Assembly: GCA_029265615.1 (NCBI GenBank)
Contig: JAJUIB010000020.1
Location: forward strand, 1 to 43,832
DNA from: Spirochaetota bacterium
Lineage (GTDB): Bacteria > Spirochaetota > Spirochaetia > Treponematales > Rectinemataceae
Direction: 5' to 3'
DNA: 43,832 bases
Below are positions 19,095 through 28,178 of the stretch, in pieces (the first letter of the stretch is position 1; each line of letters starts with the position of its first letter). Under the pieces are notes generated by a model, which saw only the letters and a program-made list of their open reading frames with translations, was not told where the DNA came from and searched no databases. The translations under genes were made by a program, and so were the position numbers.

Positions 19095-21422
19095 CTAATC
19101 GAGGAGCCCCTGCCCGGTGCCCGGCGCCGCGGCCGCTTTGGGTGCCGCCGCGGGTTTGGCCGCCGGCGTGGTCGTCGGCTGGGCCGGCGAACCTGCGGCA
19201 GGGGCAGCGGGGCTGCGCGCTCCTGTCAGCCGACCATCGGGGCCGAATTCAAGGAAGGGAATGTCGTCATAGCGGCCTGCGTTGTTCCAGAAGGTCATGC
19301 CAAGATTGGTTGCATCGCGGATGCCGAGGGCCTGGCGACGCACATATTCAAGGCTGTAGTAGGCACGGTCATAGCTTACGTTGAGGAAAAAGGCCTGGAC
19401 ATAAGGCCGGACGACCACGCGTTTTCGCGCGATCGCGGTGTTGCGGAGCGTGCCCACCTTGTAGATGCGGTAGGGGCGCTCCTCCGCGGGGGGCTCGGCG
19501 AGAAAGGACTGCTCGAAGTGCGAGGGATAGAACATCGGGCAGATGACGTCCACGTATTTTGCAAGGAGCTCGACATCCTGGCCGGTGCGCACCCCTGAGC
19601 GGTACCAGCCGTTCGCGCCGTAGATGTCGATGGAGATGGGGGCGGCGATGTTTTCTCGCGCATAGCGCAGGAAGGAAGCGAGGGCGCTCTCTTTATCCAT
19701 GCCGGGGTCGCGCCAGCGAAAGGACGCTTCGTCGATGTTCACGCCGTCGGTGGGGAAACGGATGTAGTCGAATTGCACCTCGTCGAAGCCCCGCGCGATA
19801 ATCTCGTTTGCAATCGCGACGTTGTATGCCCAGACTTCCTCGCAGTAAGGATCGACCCAGAACTCCTTGATCTCCTCGCGGGAAAGGGCGGGGGCTGCCT
19901 GTGCGGCCGGAGCCGCCATACCCCCGCCTGTCGCCGCACCGCCTGTTGCACCTGGCGCTTCCGCCTGCGCTTTGACGAGGTTGTAGCCGCGCCAGGGCGC
20001 CCCTGCGGCTTTGTCCCAGACGGCGTACTTTCCGCCCCCATGCTGGTACACCACTTCATCCTTGAAGACGACGATGCGCGCGATAAGGTAGATTCCTTGC
20101 GCCTTCGCCTCGGTGACGAAAGCTTCAATGTCCATCGGACTTGCGGTTTTGCCCACCTTTTTGAGGAGTGGATCGCGCGGATCGAAGCGGAGACGGCCGA
20201 AATCGTCTTTCATGTCGACAACGAGGGAGTCAAGGCCGCGCTCCGCCATGAGGCGAAAGTACTTTTCCCGAGTCTCGGGGCGGATCATGAAGCCGGTTTG
20301 CAGATAGAGCCCCTCACGGTTTTCGGCGCGGGCGCGGTAGGGTTTGCGGTCCCTGAAGGCGACAAGCCAGAGTTCGGAGAGCGATGCAGTGCGGGGACCC
20401 TCCTCCCAGGCAAGGGAGAGGAGTTGCCATTCGGGTTTTGCGCGGAGAGCGGAGCCGACGCGCTCTATCGCTTCGGCATCCGGTTCCGCCTGAGCCGCTC
20501 CCGGCGCAAGGCGGCGGACGGCGCCCTCGGTGACAAAGCGGAGCGAGCCGTCGGGAAGCGGTGCAAGAGATTCGACGCCGCCAAAGTCACCCTTTTCCGC
20601 ATATGCCTCGCGGAATGACCGCGTCGTCGCGTCATAGCGGTAGATGCGGGTGAGAAAGCTGTTTGCGGCCCAGAAAGCAATCTCTCCGCTCGCTTGCGTG
20701 TTCGCAAGAGGCGACAGTGCAAGGTCGGCGATTTCCTCGACGCTCGTCGTCCCCTGCAGAAGGACAAGCCCCCCATTTACGGGCGCCCAGGCCGCGCCTG
20801 GTGCAAGCTTTCGTGCAAAGAGCCCCTTGATCGGGTGGGAGACCCAGAGTGCAGGCTCACGCGTTCCGGGAAGCGGAGCCAGGGCGACCGCCTTGAGTCC
20901 GGGCGTTGCGATTGGCGTGCCCATATTTTCCCAGGACCGCCCCCCATCCCGGGAGAGGTAGGCAGCATCCTTTGTGCAGGTGACAAGGCGTGAAGGATCG
21001 GTGGCGTCGAGTTCGAGATCCTTGAGGTCTTGCGCTTCGACAAGAAAGCTCTTTTTACCGTTCTCGTACCGTTTGTAGGTTTTGAGCGGGAGTCCCGAGG
21101 AGCGGAGTTCGAAGCTTGTAAGATCTGCGCTGTAGAGGATGCCCTTCGAGGTGAGAAAATACCAACCCGATGGCGCGGGGAGGATTTTTTTCACTTCACC
21201 CTCGAGCCAGAGGGGGAGCGCCCGCCTCCCTGAACCGTCGATGCGGTAGAGGCCGGTGTCGTAGCCTGCAAGGAGCTCGCCGCCGAGCGCAGGACGGCTT
21301 ATTGGAACAGGCGCTGCGGCGGGTGCGCCCTGCCTGGTCTCTTGGGCGAAAATGCGCGCCGTGATAAGGAGGGCAAAAAAGAAGAGGGCGGACCGTGCGG
21401 TGGGTGTCCTGTGCGTGCGCAT
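19095..21422 (-). CDS. exported beta-propeller plus putative glycoside hydrolase (DUF4015)
   Basis: A 775-residue secreted protein: signal peptide (about 1-26, cleavage near IFAQ), a beta-propeller-like region (about 45-360) with an Asp-box SRDGGRSW (157-164), then a DUF4015 (GHL-type) TIM-barrel domain (about 370-720). Barrel landmarks are SLVVDMKDDFG (399-409), GFDEVQFDYIRFPTDG (545-560), SIDIYGANGW (597-606) and VDVICPMFYPSHF (625-637). A 30-residue Ala/Gly/Pro insertion (about 485-515) interrupts the barrel, and the tail (735-775) is a Pro/Ala-rich linker ending GTGQGLLD. The family is predicted to act on polysaccharide; no substrate has been shown by this sequence. SD GGAG before ATG 21422; 23 nt after the PrsW-like gene. 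Confidence 0.85.
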   Translation of the reverse strand: MRTHRTPTARSALFFFALLITARIFAQETRQGAPAAAPVPISRPALGGELLAGYDTGLYRIDGSGRRALPLWLEGEVKKILPAPSGWYFLTSKGILYSADLTSFELRSSGLPLKTYKRYENGKKSFLVEAQDLKDLELDATDPSRLVTCTKDAAYLSRDGGRSWENMGTPIATPGLKAVALAPLPGTREPALWVSHPIKGLFARKLAPGAAWAPVNGGLVLLQGTTSVEEIADLALSPLANTQASGEIAFWAANSFLTRIYRYDATTRSFREAYAEKGDFGGVESLAPLPDGSLRFVTEGAVRRLAPGAAQAEPDAEAIERVGSALRAKPEWQLLSLAWEEGPRTASLSELWLVAFRDRKPYRARAENREGLYLQTGFMIRPETREKYFRLMAERGLDSLVVDMKDDFGRLRFDPRDPLLKKVGKTASPMDIEAFVTEAKAQGIYLIARIVVFKDEVVYQHGGGKYAVWDKAAGAPWRGYNLVKAQAEAPGATGGAATGGGMAAPAAQAAPALSREEIKEFWVDPYCEEVWAYNVAIANEIIARGFDEVQFDYIRFPTDGVNIDEASFRWRDPGMDKESALASFLRYARENIAAPISIDIYGANGWYRSGVRTGQDVELLAKYVDVICPMFYPSHFEQSFLAEPPAEERPYRIYKVGTLRNTAIARKRVVVRPYVQAFFLNVSYDRAYYSLEYVRRQALGIRDATNLGMTFWNNAGRYDDIPFLEFGPDGRLTGARSPAAPAAGSPAQPTTTPAAKPAAAPKAAAAPGTGQGLLD

Positions 21423-21445
21423 GGGTGCTCCGTGGATGAGGTGGC

Positions 21446-22183
21446 TTATACTAGCGGAGTGGGCTGGTTTTGGTAAGGTGGCGCGGCGCCTCTGCCGCCT
21501 TCGTCCTCGGCAAGGGCGCGGCGGTAGAGGCGCACGAGGACTCGCCAGCCCAGGGCGAGGAGGGGAATCACGAGGAGGCCGGAGAAGCCGCCTAAGCCGC
21601 GCGAGAGTATGAAAAAATCATAGAGGCCGTGGATGAGGGTGGCCCATCCAAGCCCACGGCGCAAGGCGCCGCGGAGTGCGGCAGGTCCCCGTCGGAGGCC
21701 TTCGATTTTTGCAACGCCCAGGTGGTATCCCATCACGCCCGTCGCAATCGCATGAAGGGGGACGGCCGTGAAGGCGCGCAGGAGCAGTATGCCGAAGTCC
21801 GCGTAGCCGTAGAGAAAGTCCTCGACAAAGGCGAAGCCGAGACTCACGCAGATTGCGTAGACGACCCCATCGGCACGTTCGTCGAATTCCGGGTGTCTGA
21901 AAAGATAGCGTTGTACAAAGAAAAGCTTCACCGACTCCTCGACGAGGCCGGCGACGATAAAGGCCTCGACGAGGACGCCGAGAATCCCCGGTATGGGCGG
22001 CAGAATCGCTGTGAGGATGAGCTCGAGGATCGCCGCGGGCGCGACGGCGACAAAGCCGTAGAGGACGCTCCGCCCGATGAGACCGAGCGGTTCGGGTCGG
22101 GCCCGATCACGTTGGTATATGTACGCAATGATCGCGAAGGCGGGCAGGGCCGAGAGGCCGAGGGCGGCCGCAAGTTCAAGCAT
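21446..22183 (-). CDS. PrsW-family intramembrane metalloprotease
   Basis: A 245-residue polytopic membrane protein with about seven hydrophobic segments. Conserved PrsW motifs are present: E82-E83-S-V-K86 (EExxK), F117-x3-E121 (FAFVED), HAIATGVMGYHLG and HGLYDF (HxxxD type), the predicted zinc-site residues. PrsW of Bacillus cleaves anti-sigma factor RsiW; no sigma/anti-sigma pair is nearby, so its target here is unknown. It starts 3 nt after the DUF2804 stop inside a tight operon, so translation is probably coupled. Confidence 0.88.
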   Translation of the reverse strand: MLELAAALGLSALPAFAIIAYIYQRDRARPEPLGLIGRSVLYGFVAVAPAAILELILTAILPPIPGILGVLVEAFIVAGLVEESVKLFFVQRYLFRHPEFDERADGVVYAICVSLGFAFVEDFLYGYADFGILLLRAFTAVPLHAIATGVMGYHLGVAKIEGLRRGPAALRGALRRGLGWATLIHGLYDFFILSRGLGGFSGLLVIPLLALGWRVLVRLYRRALAEDEGGRGAAPPYQNQPTPLV

Positions 22184-22186
22184 GGC

Positions 22187-23275
22187 TCACCAGCGGTTCC
22201 GTACCTTTTCGCAAAATCCAACAAGATTTTCGATCACGACCTTCTGTCCATCGTCGAGGATCGCAAAGCCGTTCCAGCGGCCGAACACCTGGTGTTGGAT
22301 CGATGCGAGGATGAGGAGGTTGGTCGATGCGGCACGATCGAGTATTGGCTCGAGGCGGAGCTCGAGCCGCCCCTCCTCGTCGCGGACGCGCCAAGGCGCA
22401 AGATAGTTCTGATCATCAAGTTCTATAGCGATGCGTCCGAGTTTGTGCGCTTTCCCCTCGGCGAAGAGCATGTTTTCGCTCGCCGCCTGCGTATCGCCAA
22501 AGCCGTAGCCCAGATTGAAGCCGAATCGGATCGCCTTGCCCGAATCCGCACGGCGCGCATATCCCGAGGCCGATCCCCAGAGCCAGGTGTTCGCGTAGGT
22601 CCACACGCCCCGCCCCCAATCGAGGACGCCGAAGGCCCTTTCGGGCACAAGCGGGAATTCGCGGCCGCCGAGACGGAAGTATCCCCTCGCGGGCTGGCAA
22701 TTGATTTTCTGGTTGTAGTAAAAGGAACGGGGGGCGCGCGGGAAGGGTGTTGCAATGACCATCGATTCGCCGCCTGCAAGCTCGGTGAGTTCTATGTCCG
22801 CTACAAGGCCCGTTCCGGCGGTAGCGAGGAGGGATGAGCTTGTGCGGGCGGCCGCCTTTGCGCCGAAATCTGGCCAGGAGACGGTGAGGCGGCGGACGCC
22901 TCCATCGCTTGTGAAGGCCATACGCAGGTCTTTGCGTATGGCCCGTGTCTTCCCCATTCGCGAGCTTGCAGGCAGGCGCCACGTACCCATCGGAAAGGCG
23001 CTCATGCGGCTTTCGGTTATCTCGCAACTTGCGGTGAGATCGAGGACTGTCGCGGAGACAAGGCCCAGGTAGCCGTTGTCGGCGATAGTGAGGGCGATGC
23101 CGTAGTCCTCCGCGAGTATGCAGTAGTAGTCCCATTCCTTGATTCTGAACGCAGGAACCCTGATCGCCTTACGGTCGTAGTCGAGGACAAGGCTTCGTGC
23201 AAAGCCGGGCTCCTTAAGCCGTCCCTGCGCGTCGAGGAGTGGTCCTGGCGCGGAGATTTCGTGTTCGTTCGCCAT
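22187..23275 (-). CDS. DUF2804 family protein
   Basis: A 362-residue soluble protein of the DUF2804 family; function unknown. Recognisable pieces include EWDYYCILAEDYGIALTIAD near the N-terminus, FYYNQKINCQPARG (about 195-208), FGVLDWGRGVW and WLWGSASG (about 225-245), then GFGDTQAASENMLF. The pattern of Trp- and Tyr-rich beta strands recalls lipocalin-like or carbohydrate-binding barrels (inference only). Start: the ATG at 23275, preceded by GGGAGG; a longer reading would add 12 residues overlapping the upstream gene. It begins 1 nt after the FAH stop and ends 3 nt before the PrsW gene. Confidence 0.85.
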   Translation of the reverse strand: MANEHEISAPGPLLDAQGRLKEPGFARSLVLDYDRKAIRVPAFRIKEWDYYCILAEDYGIALTIADNGYLGLVSATVLDLTASCEITESRMSAFPMGTWRLPASSRMGKTRAIRKDLRMAFTSDGGVRRLTVSWPDFGAKAAARTSSSLLATAGTGLVADIELTELAGGESMVIATPFPRAPRSFYYNQKINCQPARGYFRLGGREFPLVPERAFGVLDWGRGVWTYANTWLWGSASGYARRADSGKAIRFGFNLGYGFGDTQAASENMLFAEGKAHKLGRIAIELDDQNYLAPWRVRDEEGRLELRLEPILDRAASTNLLILASIQHQVFGRWNGFAILDDGQKVVIENLVGFCEKVRNRW

Positions 23276-23276
23276 T

Positions 23277-23999
23277 TTATTCCTCCCGTACGGGATTCGC
23301 GAGTGTCCCAATGCCCTCGATCTCCACCTCGACGAGGTCGCCTGCTTTGAGGGGACCGACCCCGCTTGGTGTCCCCGTGGCGATGATGTCGCCAGGCTCG
23401 AGCGTGAAGTAGTCCGAGATGTAGGAGATGAGCTCGGCGACCCCGAAAATCATCGCCGCGGTGGTCGAACGCTGGACGACGCGTCCATTGAGGCGGCACT
23501 CGATCGCGAGGTTCTGGGGATCGGGGAGGGCTGCGGCGGGCACAATACATGGGCCTATGGGGCCGAAGCCATCGAGACTCTTGCCGCGCCACCAGCCAGA
23601 GCGGTCGCCATTCTGAAGCTCCCTTTGGGAGACGTCGTTGAAGCAGCTGTAGCCGAGAACATAGGCAAGCGCCTCGGCCTTTCGCACGCGTCTACACGGG
23701 CGGCCGATAATCACAGCGAGCTCCGCCTCGTAGTCGGTTCGCGGCGCGGTGATCCCGCGGGCACGGAGGAGCGTGCTGGGGATGACGATGGGCTCGCCCG
23801 GACCGATGATAGTGTTCGGCGTTTTCGGGAAGAGCACCGGTTCGGGTGAAAGCTCTTGGACCGGCGCCGCCCCGCACCGCGCCGCGCCCGCAAGGATAGA
23901 GGGGTTTTCGGCGATATGATCGCGGTAGTTAAGCCCCACGCCGACGATTTTTGACGGTTTGAGATCGTAGCTGCCACCATCTGCGAGTGGAAGAATCAT
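23277..23999 (-). CDS. fumarylacetoacetate hydrolase (FAH) family protein
   Basis: A 240-residue metal-dependent FAH-fold enzyme; the family includes acylpyruvases, 2-hydroxyhepta-diene isomerases and oxaloacetate decarboxylases. Seen: VGLNYRDHIAE near the N-terminus, metal-ligand region DYEAELAVIIG (about 88-98), GYSCFNDVSQRELQ (about 112-125), GKSLDGFGPIGP (about 133-144) and the C-terminal GDIIATGTPSGVG (about 205-217). All are intact, so the protein is likely catalytic, but substrate cannot be deduced. ATG 23999 is preceded by AAAAGGAGGGGG. First gene of the operon; promoter at 24036-24063. Confidence 0.92.
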   Translation of the reverse strand: MILPLADGGSYDLKPSKIVGVGLNYRDHIAENPSILAGAARCGAAPVQELSPEPVLFPKTPNTIIGPGEPIVIPSTLLRARGITAPRTDYEAELAVIIGRPCRRVRKAEALAYVLGYSCFNDVSQRELQNGDRSGWWRGKSLDGFGPIGPCIVPAAALPDPQNLAIECRLNGRVVQRSTTAAMIFGVAELISYISDYFTLEPGDIIATGTPSGVGPLKAGDLVEVEIEGIGTLANPVREE

Positions 24000-24035
24000 G
24001 CGCCCCCTCCTTTTCCGCGATATGCGGAAGCGTTT

Positions 24036-24063
24036 AGTATACCCTCCGTGCGCAGAAGAGCAA
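24036..24063 (-). promoter_or_regulatory. promoter of the FAH-DUF2804-PrsW-hydrolase-phosphoesterase operon
   Basis: Minus-strand -35 TTGCTC (24063-24058), 16-nt spacer, -10 TATACT (24041-24036), about 37 bp before the ATG at 23999. A short hairpin CCGC-GATAT-GCGG lies in the leader at 24016-24028. Confidence 0.55.
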
Positions 24064-24137
24064 GCGCTCCACCGCCGCCTGGAAAAGTGCGGCCGCGATG
24101 CTATGCTTTTAAAGCGCCATAAATAAGGAGGCAGCGC

Positions 24138-25529
24138 ATGAACCGATCCCGCGGCGCGGCAAAGGCCACCGCATTCATCCTTGCCCTTGTCGCTCTCTGT
24201 GCCGTCGCCCCGGACGCATTCGCGCAGGCAGGGCGCAAGACGGTGACGGTCGCGACCACCAAGGAGCTCCTCAAGGCGATCGCGCCGAATGTCACGATTG
24301 TCCTTAAAAAGGGCGAATACAAACTGTCTGCGGCCTACGATGTTGCGAGCGAGTATGTAAAGTGGAATGACACGGATGATGGCAAGGAACTTGCGCTTAT
24401 GAACCTTTCCAACACCGTGATTAGGGGCGCGGACGGCGCGAAACTCATCTCCGACCTGGGCCAGGCATATTTTCTCGGTATTTACGACTCCTCGTCGATC
24501 ACCTTCGATAACCTCGCCTTTGTGCGCAAGGTTGCGGACGATGTCGAGGTGAGCGCGGGCGGGATCTATGCGGAGGGAGTGTCCTCTCTCGCCTTCGACC
24601 GCTGCGCCTTTTCCGGACCGACGGGCTACCCGATCGAGCTCTGGGAGTGCAAGGATGTCTCCATCACGCGGACGAAAATCGAGGACGCCACGAGCGGTGC
24701 CTTGTACGCAGGCTATTCGCGGAACATCGAGATCGCCGAGCTCACCGTCCGGGGTGTCGGCGGCTGGCCACTCCTCTACCTCGAGGAATCCGATGCCGTT
24801 CGCATCGCCGGTTCGACTTTTGATGGCAACGTCGGCGGACATTTTGTGGAAATATACGCCGCCTCAGGCTATGTCGAGAATGTGGTATTTTCCGGTTGCA
24901 CCTTTTCCGGCAACGAGTTCGAGTATTTTTCCGGCACGGAAGTGCTCCCCGTGACGGAGAGCTGCCATTTCGTTGACAACAGCTTTGGCGAGGATTGGGC
25001 AGAAAACTCTGTCGCCACGAGTTTCGACGAGTACTATGGCGGTGACGAGGGCCCTGCCTATTACGTCCACTTTGACGATGGCTTTGGCTTCTCCTACCCG
25101 CCTGAGTGGGAACTCCAGGAGGGAGACGGCGGGCGGCTCGCCCTGTTCAGTCCCTACGAGGAGGTGCTCGTATTCTATATCGGCACGGGTGTTAAAGTCC
25201 CCGCCAAATTCGAGCCGGCCAAGCAGGGGAAAAAACTGTTTGCCGACGCACTTGCGGCATACAAAAAGCTACTTGCAAGCGAGAGCTCGCTCACGGTTGA
25301 AGCGACGCCGCTCGGGGATGCCTATGAGGCGGGCGGATTTTACTCCGCGGATTACTCGGGCACCGCGAAACGGGCGGATGGGGTCAAGGCCTTTGCGCGT
25401 ATCCGCTTCTTTGTCGCGAAAGGCGAGGTGCGGGCCATGAGCGCCTTTGCCGGCTCGGAATCCTCCCTCGAACCCGATGGAGAGGCAGACGCCATCATCG
25501 CCTCGATCGAGGAGGCTTCTGCCGACTAA
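24138..25529 (+). CDS. exported right-handed beta-helix protein
   Basis: A 463-residue secreted protein: signal peptide (about 1-29, cleavage near DAFAQ); a right-handed parallel beta-helix (about 35-300) with pectate-lyase/NosD-like rungs such as NTVIRGADGAKLI, SSITFDNLAFVRK, KDVSITRTKIEDA and VENVVFSGCTFSGNEFEYF; and a C-terminal alpha/beta domain (about 310-463) starting GFSYPPEWEL that resembles PsbP/DUF1795-type modules. Ligand or enzyme activity is not deducible. SD AAGGAGG before ATG 24138. Divergent from the FAH operon and single. Similar exported helix proteins occur in spirochaetes, but a family name is not certain. Confidence 0.75.
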   Translation: MNRSRGAAKATAFILALVALCAVAPDAFAQAGRKTVTVATTKELLKAIAPNVTIVLKKGEYKLSAAYDVASEYVKWNDTDDGKELALMNLSNTVIRGADGAKLISDLGQAYFLGIYDSSSITFDNLAFVRKVADDVEVSAGGIYAEGVSSLAFDRCAFSGPTGYPIELWECKDVSITRTKIEDATSGALYAGYSRNIEIAELTVRGVGGWPLLYLEESDAVRIAGSTFDGNVGGHFVEIYAASGYVENVVFSGCTFSGNEFEYFSGTEVLPVTESCHFVDNSFGEDWAENSVATSFDEYYGGDEGPAYYVHFDDGFGFSYPPEWELQEGDGGRLALFSPYEEVLVFYIGTGVKVPAKFEPAKQGKKLFADALAAYKKLLASESSLTVEATPLGDAYEAGGFYSADYSGTAKRADGVKAFARIRFFVAKGEVRAMSAFAGSESSLEPDGEADAIIASIEEASAD

Positions 25530-25558
25530 GCAGAGGGATGCAAGCATCCAGGGCGCGA

Positions 25559-25588
25559 TTGCCCAAGCTTTGGCCTCGGTGTTATAGT
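25559..25588 (+). promoter_or_regulatory. predicted ackA promoter
   Basis: TTGCCC (25559-25564), 18-nt spacer, TATAGT (25583-25588), 30 bp before the ATG at 25619; SD AAGGAG lies between. Confidence 0.5.
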
Positions 25589-25618
25589 GCCCTCACCCCC
25601 TCTTTATAAGGAGCCCTC

Positions 25619-26956
25619 ATGGTTATCCTCACCTTGAATTGCGGAAGCTCTTCGGTTAAATACCAGGTCTACGATTGGGACAAGAAGGATGTCCTCGCGA
25701 CCGGCATTGTCGAGCGCGTCACCCTCGGCGGTTCGACGATTACCCACAAGGCGCGCGGCAAGGCCGACTACACGGTGGAGCACGAGTGCCCCACACACAC
25801 GGTCGCGGTCGAACTCATTCTGCAGACACTTACCCACCCCGAGTTCGGCGTCATTGCCGACATGAGCGTGATCAAGGCCGTTGGCCACCGCATGGTCCAT
25901 GGCGGTTCCCGCTTCGCGAAGTCCTCGATAATCGACGACGAATTCCTTGCGGCCTTCCGCGAGCTCAATGACCTTGCCCCCCTCCACAACCCCGCGAATC
26001 TTACGGGCGTCGAGGCGGCCAAGGCGGTCCTTCCCGGTGTGCCGCACTGTGCGATCATGGACACCGCATGGCATCAGACCATGCCCGCCCACTCCTATAC
26101 CTACGCTGTTCCCCGCGACTGGGAAGAGAAGTACATGGTCCGGCGCTACGGCTTCCACGGCACGAGCTTCCTCTATAACGCGAAGCGCGCCGCGGTGCTC
26201 CTTGGCAAGGATCCCTTCGCGTGCAACCTTATCATCGCGCACATCGGCAACGGTTCCTCGATCAACGCGGTCAAGGACGGTTGTTCCTTCGACACCTCGA
26301 TGGGCCTTACCCCCCTCGAAGGCCTCGTCATGGGTACCCGCTCGGGCGACCTGGACCCGGGCATCATTTTCCACATGATGCGCAAGGCGGGTCTTAAGGC
26401 TTCCGAGGTCGAGAAGGCGCTCAACAAAGAATCGGGCGTTTTAGGGGTTACCGGCAAGTGGGCCGATCGCCGCGACATCGAACAGGCTGCCGAAAAGGGA
26501 GATAAGGTCGCCATCCTCGCCCAGGAAATCGAGTCATACCGCATCAAAAAGTACATCGGCGCCTACTATGCGGCGCTTGGTCGCGTCGACGCTCTCATCT
26601 TTACGGCCGGCGTCGGCGAGATGGGCCCAGTGACCCGGAAGCTCGCCACTGCGGGGCTTGAGAACCTCGGCATCGTCATCGATGAGAAGAAGAATGAGCT
26701 TGCCAAGTGCCGCAATGCCGAGCTTGACATCACGGGCCCCGGTTCCAAGGTGAAGGTTTTTGTCATCCCCACGGACGAAGAGCTCGTGATGACGGAGGAC
26801 GCCTTTGCCCTCATGAACGGAAGCTACGATGTCCATACGAAGTACCGCTACTCCTTCCAGTCGCGGGATTATGTGAACAAGGCCCGTGCCGAGGGTCTCG
26901 AACGCGACCTCGTCAAAAAGCCCTACCTCAAAGACATCATCGCCAAGCTACCATAA
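25619..26956 (+). CDS. ackA: acetate kinase
   Basis: Makes ATP and acetate from acetyl phosphate and ADP; terminal step of acetate fermentation. Family motifs: [13 protein letters not shown] (4-16), GHRMVHGG (about 88-95), DTAWHQTMP (about 145-153), RRYGFHGTS (about 173-181), [10 protein letters not shown] (about 201-210, usually HLGNGAS), [11 protein letters not shown] (about 236-246) and [10 protein letters not shown] (about 327-336). At 445 residues it is longer than most acetate kinases because of a C-terminal extension from about residue 400, as in treponemal homologues. ATG 25619 with SD AAGGAG. No pta is in the window, so acetyl phosphate must come from elsewhere. Confidence 0.96.
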   Translation: MVILTLNCGSSSVKYQVYDWDKKDVLATGIVERVTLGGSTITHKARGKADYTVEHECPTHTVAVELILQTLTHPEFGVIADMSVIKAVGHRMVHGGSRFAKSSIIDDEFLAAFRELNDLAPLHNPANLTGVEAAKAVLPGVPHCAIMDTAWHQTMPAHSYTYAVPRDWEEKYMVRRYGFHGTSFLYNAKRAAVLLGKDPFACNLIIAHIGNGSSINAVKDGCSFDTSMGLTPLEGLVMGTRSGDLDPGIIFHMMRKAGLKASEVEKALNKESGVLGVTGKWADRRDIEQAAEKGDKVAILAQEIESYRIKKYIGAYYAALGRVDALIFTAGVGEMGPVTRKLATAGLENLGIVIDEKKNELAKCRNAELDITGPGSKVKVFVIPTDEELVMTEDAFALMNGSYDVHTKYRYSFQSRDYVNKARAEGLERDLVKKPYLKDIIAKLP

Positions 26957-26975
26957 GGATTTTAGCGACTCTTGA

Positions 26976-27011
26976 ATCGATCCTGCGGCTCTTCAGCGCC
27001 GCAGGATCGAT
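26976..27011 (+). terminator. strong hairpin after ackA
   Basis: Perfect 14-bp arms ATCGATCCTGCGGC (26976-26989) and its complement (26998-27011), 8-nt loop, 20 nt after the ackA stop. No T-run follows on the plus strand, so it may stabilise the 3' end or act with Rho rather than be a classical intrinsic terminator. Confidence 0.6.
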
Positions 27012-27061
27012 CGTGCAGTATGGGGGCGCGGGAGCGCGTCTGGCTCGGTTGTGCTGAGTTT

Positions 27062-27075
27062 TGAAACCGGTTTCA
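27062..27075. promoter_or_regulatory. LacI/GalR-type operator upstream of the transporter gene
   Basis: Perfect 14-bp palindrome TGAAACCGGTTTCA with a central CG, the form expected for LacI-family repressors. It lies 43 bp before the transporter ATG at 27118. No LacI-type regulator gene is in the window. Confidence 0.55.
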
Positions 27076-27117
27076 TGGCGGCGCTTCGCGTGTTCGGAAG
27101 GCCGCAAGGAGTAGTGC

Positions 27118-27996
27118 ATGTCGTTCATCTATGCCTTTGCCACGATTTTCGGCTGGGGAACCTGGGCCGCCGTCGCGCATGACGTCCGCTCGCGCAATCC
27201 CAACGCCAAACTGCTCTATGCTACGCTCGGAAATCTTGCCGCCGCGGCCGTGGTATTCGCGGTGTGGGGTTCCCCCCTCCCCGCCAGAGCTTTTTGGGGC
27301 CCGTTTGCTGGCGGGGCCCTTTGGTCCTTGTCCGGCCTGTTTGCCTTTAAGGCTATCGACCGCATCGGTCTTGCGCGCGCGGTCGGGACCTGGGTGCCGA
27401 TCAACATAGTTGTCGGTTTTGTGTGGGGTGCGCTCCTTTTTGGCGAGCTTGCGGGCCGCGGCGCTGGACAACTTGCGCTCATGGGGCTTGCGTTTGTGCT
27501 CCTCCTGGTGGGCGTCCTCCTCATGTCGCCGACGTCGGGCGCACATGGGGACAGGCGCGCGCGGCGCCGCGGCCTCGGCGCCGCCGCGGTTGCGGGGGTC
27601 CTCTGGGGGTCGTATTTTATCCCCGTCGCCGCATCGGGGCTCGATCTTGCAAGCGCTGCCCTTCCCATGTCTCTCGGTATGGTGGCAGGCGCCGTGCTTC
27701 TTGCGCTCGTTTTTAGCGCGGGCGCCCCGCCATTCCTTATGCGACCGGCCGACTATGGTCGCGCGGCGCTTTCTGGCCTTTTGTGGGCGGTCGGCAATTA
27801 TGGCATGCTCCTCCTTGGACGGAGCATCGGGACGGGCGCGGGGTTTGCGGTTGCCCAGGTGAATCTTGCCGTGTCGGCCCTCATCGGTATTTTCCTGTTT
27901 CATGAGCAGGTGCCGGGTAGCCCCCAGGCCAGGCGCATTCTGTGGGGAGCCCTGGTTGCGACGATCGGCGGTGTGCTCATCGGGCTTGCAAAATAG
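27118..27996 (+). CDS. glucose/ribose-porter-like (GRP/DMT superfamily) sugar transporter
   Basis: A 292-residue membrane protein with about ten TM segments in two similar halves. The N-terminal half opens with IYAFATIFGWGTWAAVAHDVRSRNP and the second with AGVLWGSYFIPVAASG; paired GWGTW and LWGSYF motifs at the start of each half are typical of the GRP (GlcU/RbsU-like) branch of the DMT superfamily. The substrate is probably a sugar, supported by the LacI-type operator upstream, but this is inference. ATG 27118 with SD AAGGAG. Monocistronic. Confidence 0.75.
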   Translation: MSFIYAFATIFGWGTWAAVAHDVRSRNPNAKLLYATLGNLAAAAVVFAVWGSPLPARAFWGPFAGGALWSLSGLFAFKAIDRIGLARAVGTWVPINIVVGFVWGALLFGELAGRGAGQLALMGLAFVLLLVGVLLMSPTSGAHGDRRARRRGLGAAAVAGVLWGSYFIPVAASGLDLASAALPMSLGMVAGAVLLALVFSAGAPPFLMRPADYGRAALSGLLWAVGNYGMLLLGRSIGTGAGFAVAQVNLAVSALIGIFLFHEQVPGSPQARRILWGALVATIGGVLIGLAK

Positions 27997-28033
27997 GGGC
28001 CTGCCGACGCCGGGGGGCGAGCGCGAGATGTAT

Positions 28034-28052
28034 CTTGGGAAAAAAACCCAAG
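28034..28052. other. short A7-loop hairpin in the AT-rich intergenic region
   Basis: Arms CTTGGG (28034-28039) and CCCAAG (28047-28052) around a run of seven A. It is 37 nt beyond the transporter stop, at the left edge of a clearly AT-rich stretch (about 28022-28210). There is no T-run after it on the plus strand; it could be a regulator site or transcript end. Confidence 0.35.
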
Positions 28053-28178
28053 TATATTACCTAATAGTGCAAAGAGGAGCGAAAATACCTGCTAACTATT
28101 GGCCCTGCATGAAGATGTACGCTATTGGTGATTTTGTGGGTAACTGACAATATATGTTGTACTTTGCAAGCGGGAAAC

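Noticed and set aside
23277-24842. 521-codon minus-strand frame extending the FAH gene upstream
   Set aside because: The extension runs through the promoter and over the divergent beta-helix gene; the SD-preceded ATG at 23999 matches the family's start.
25537-25550. GGATGC-AA-GCATCC palindrome behind the beta-helix gene
   Set aside because: A two-base loop and short stem are too weak to call a terminator or operator.
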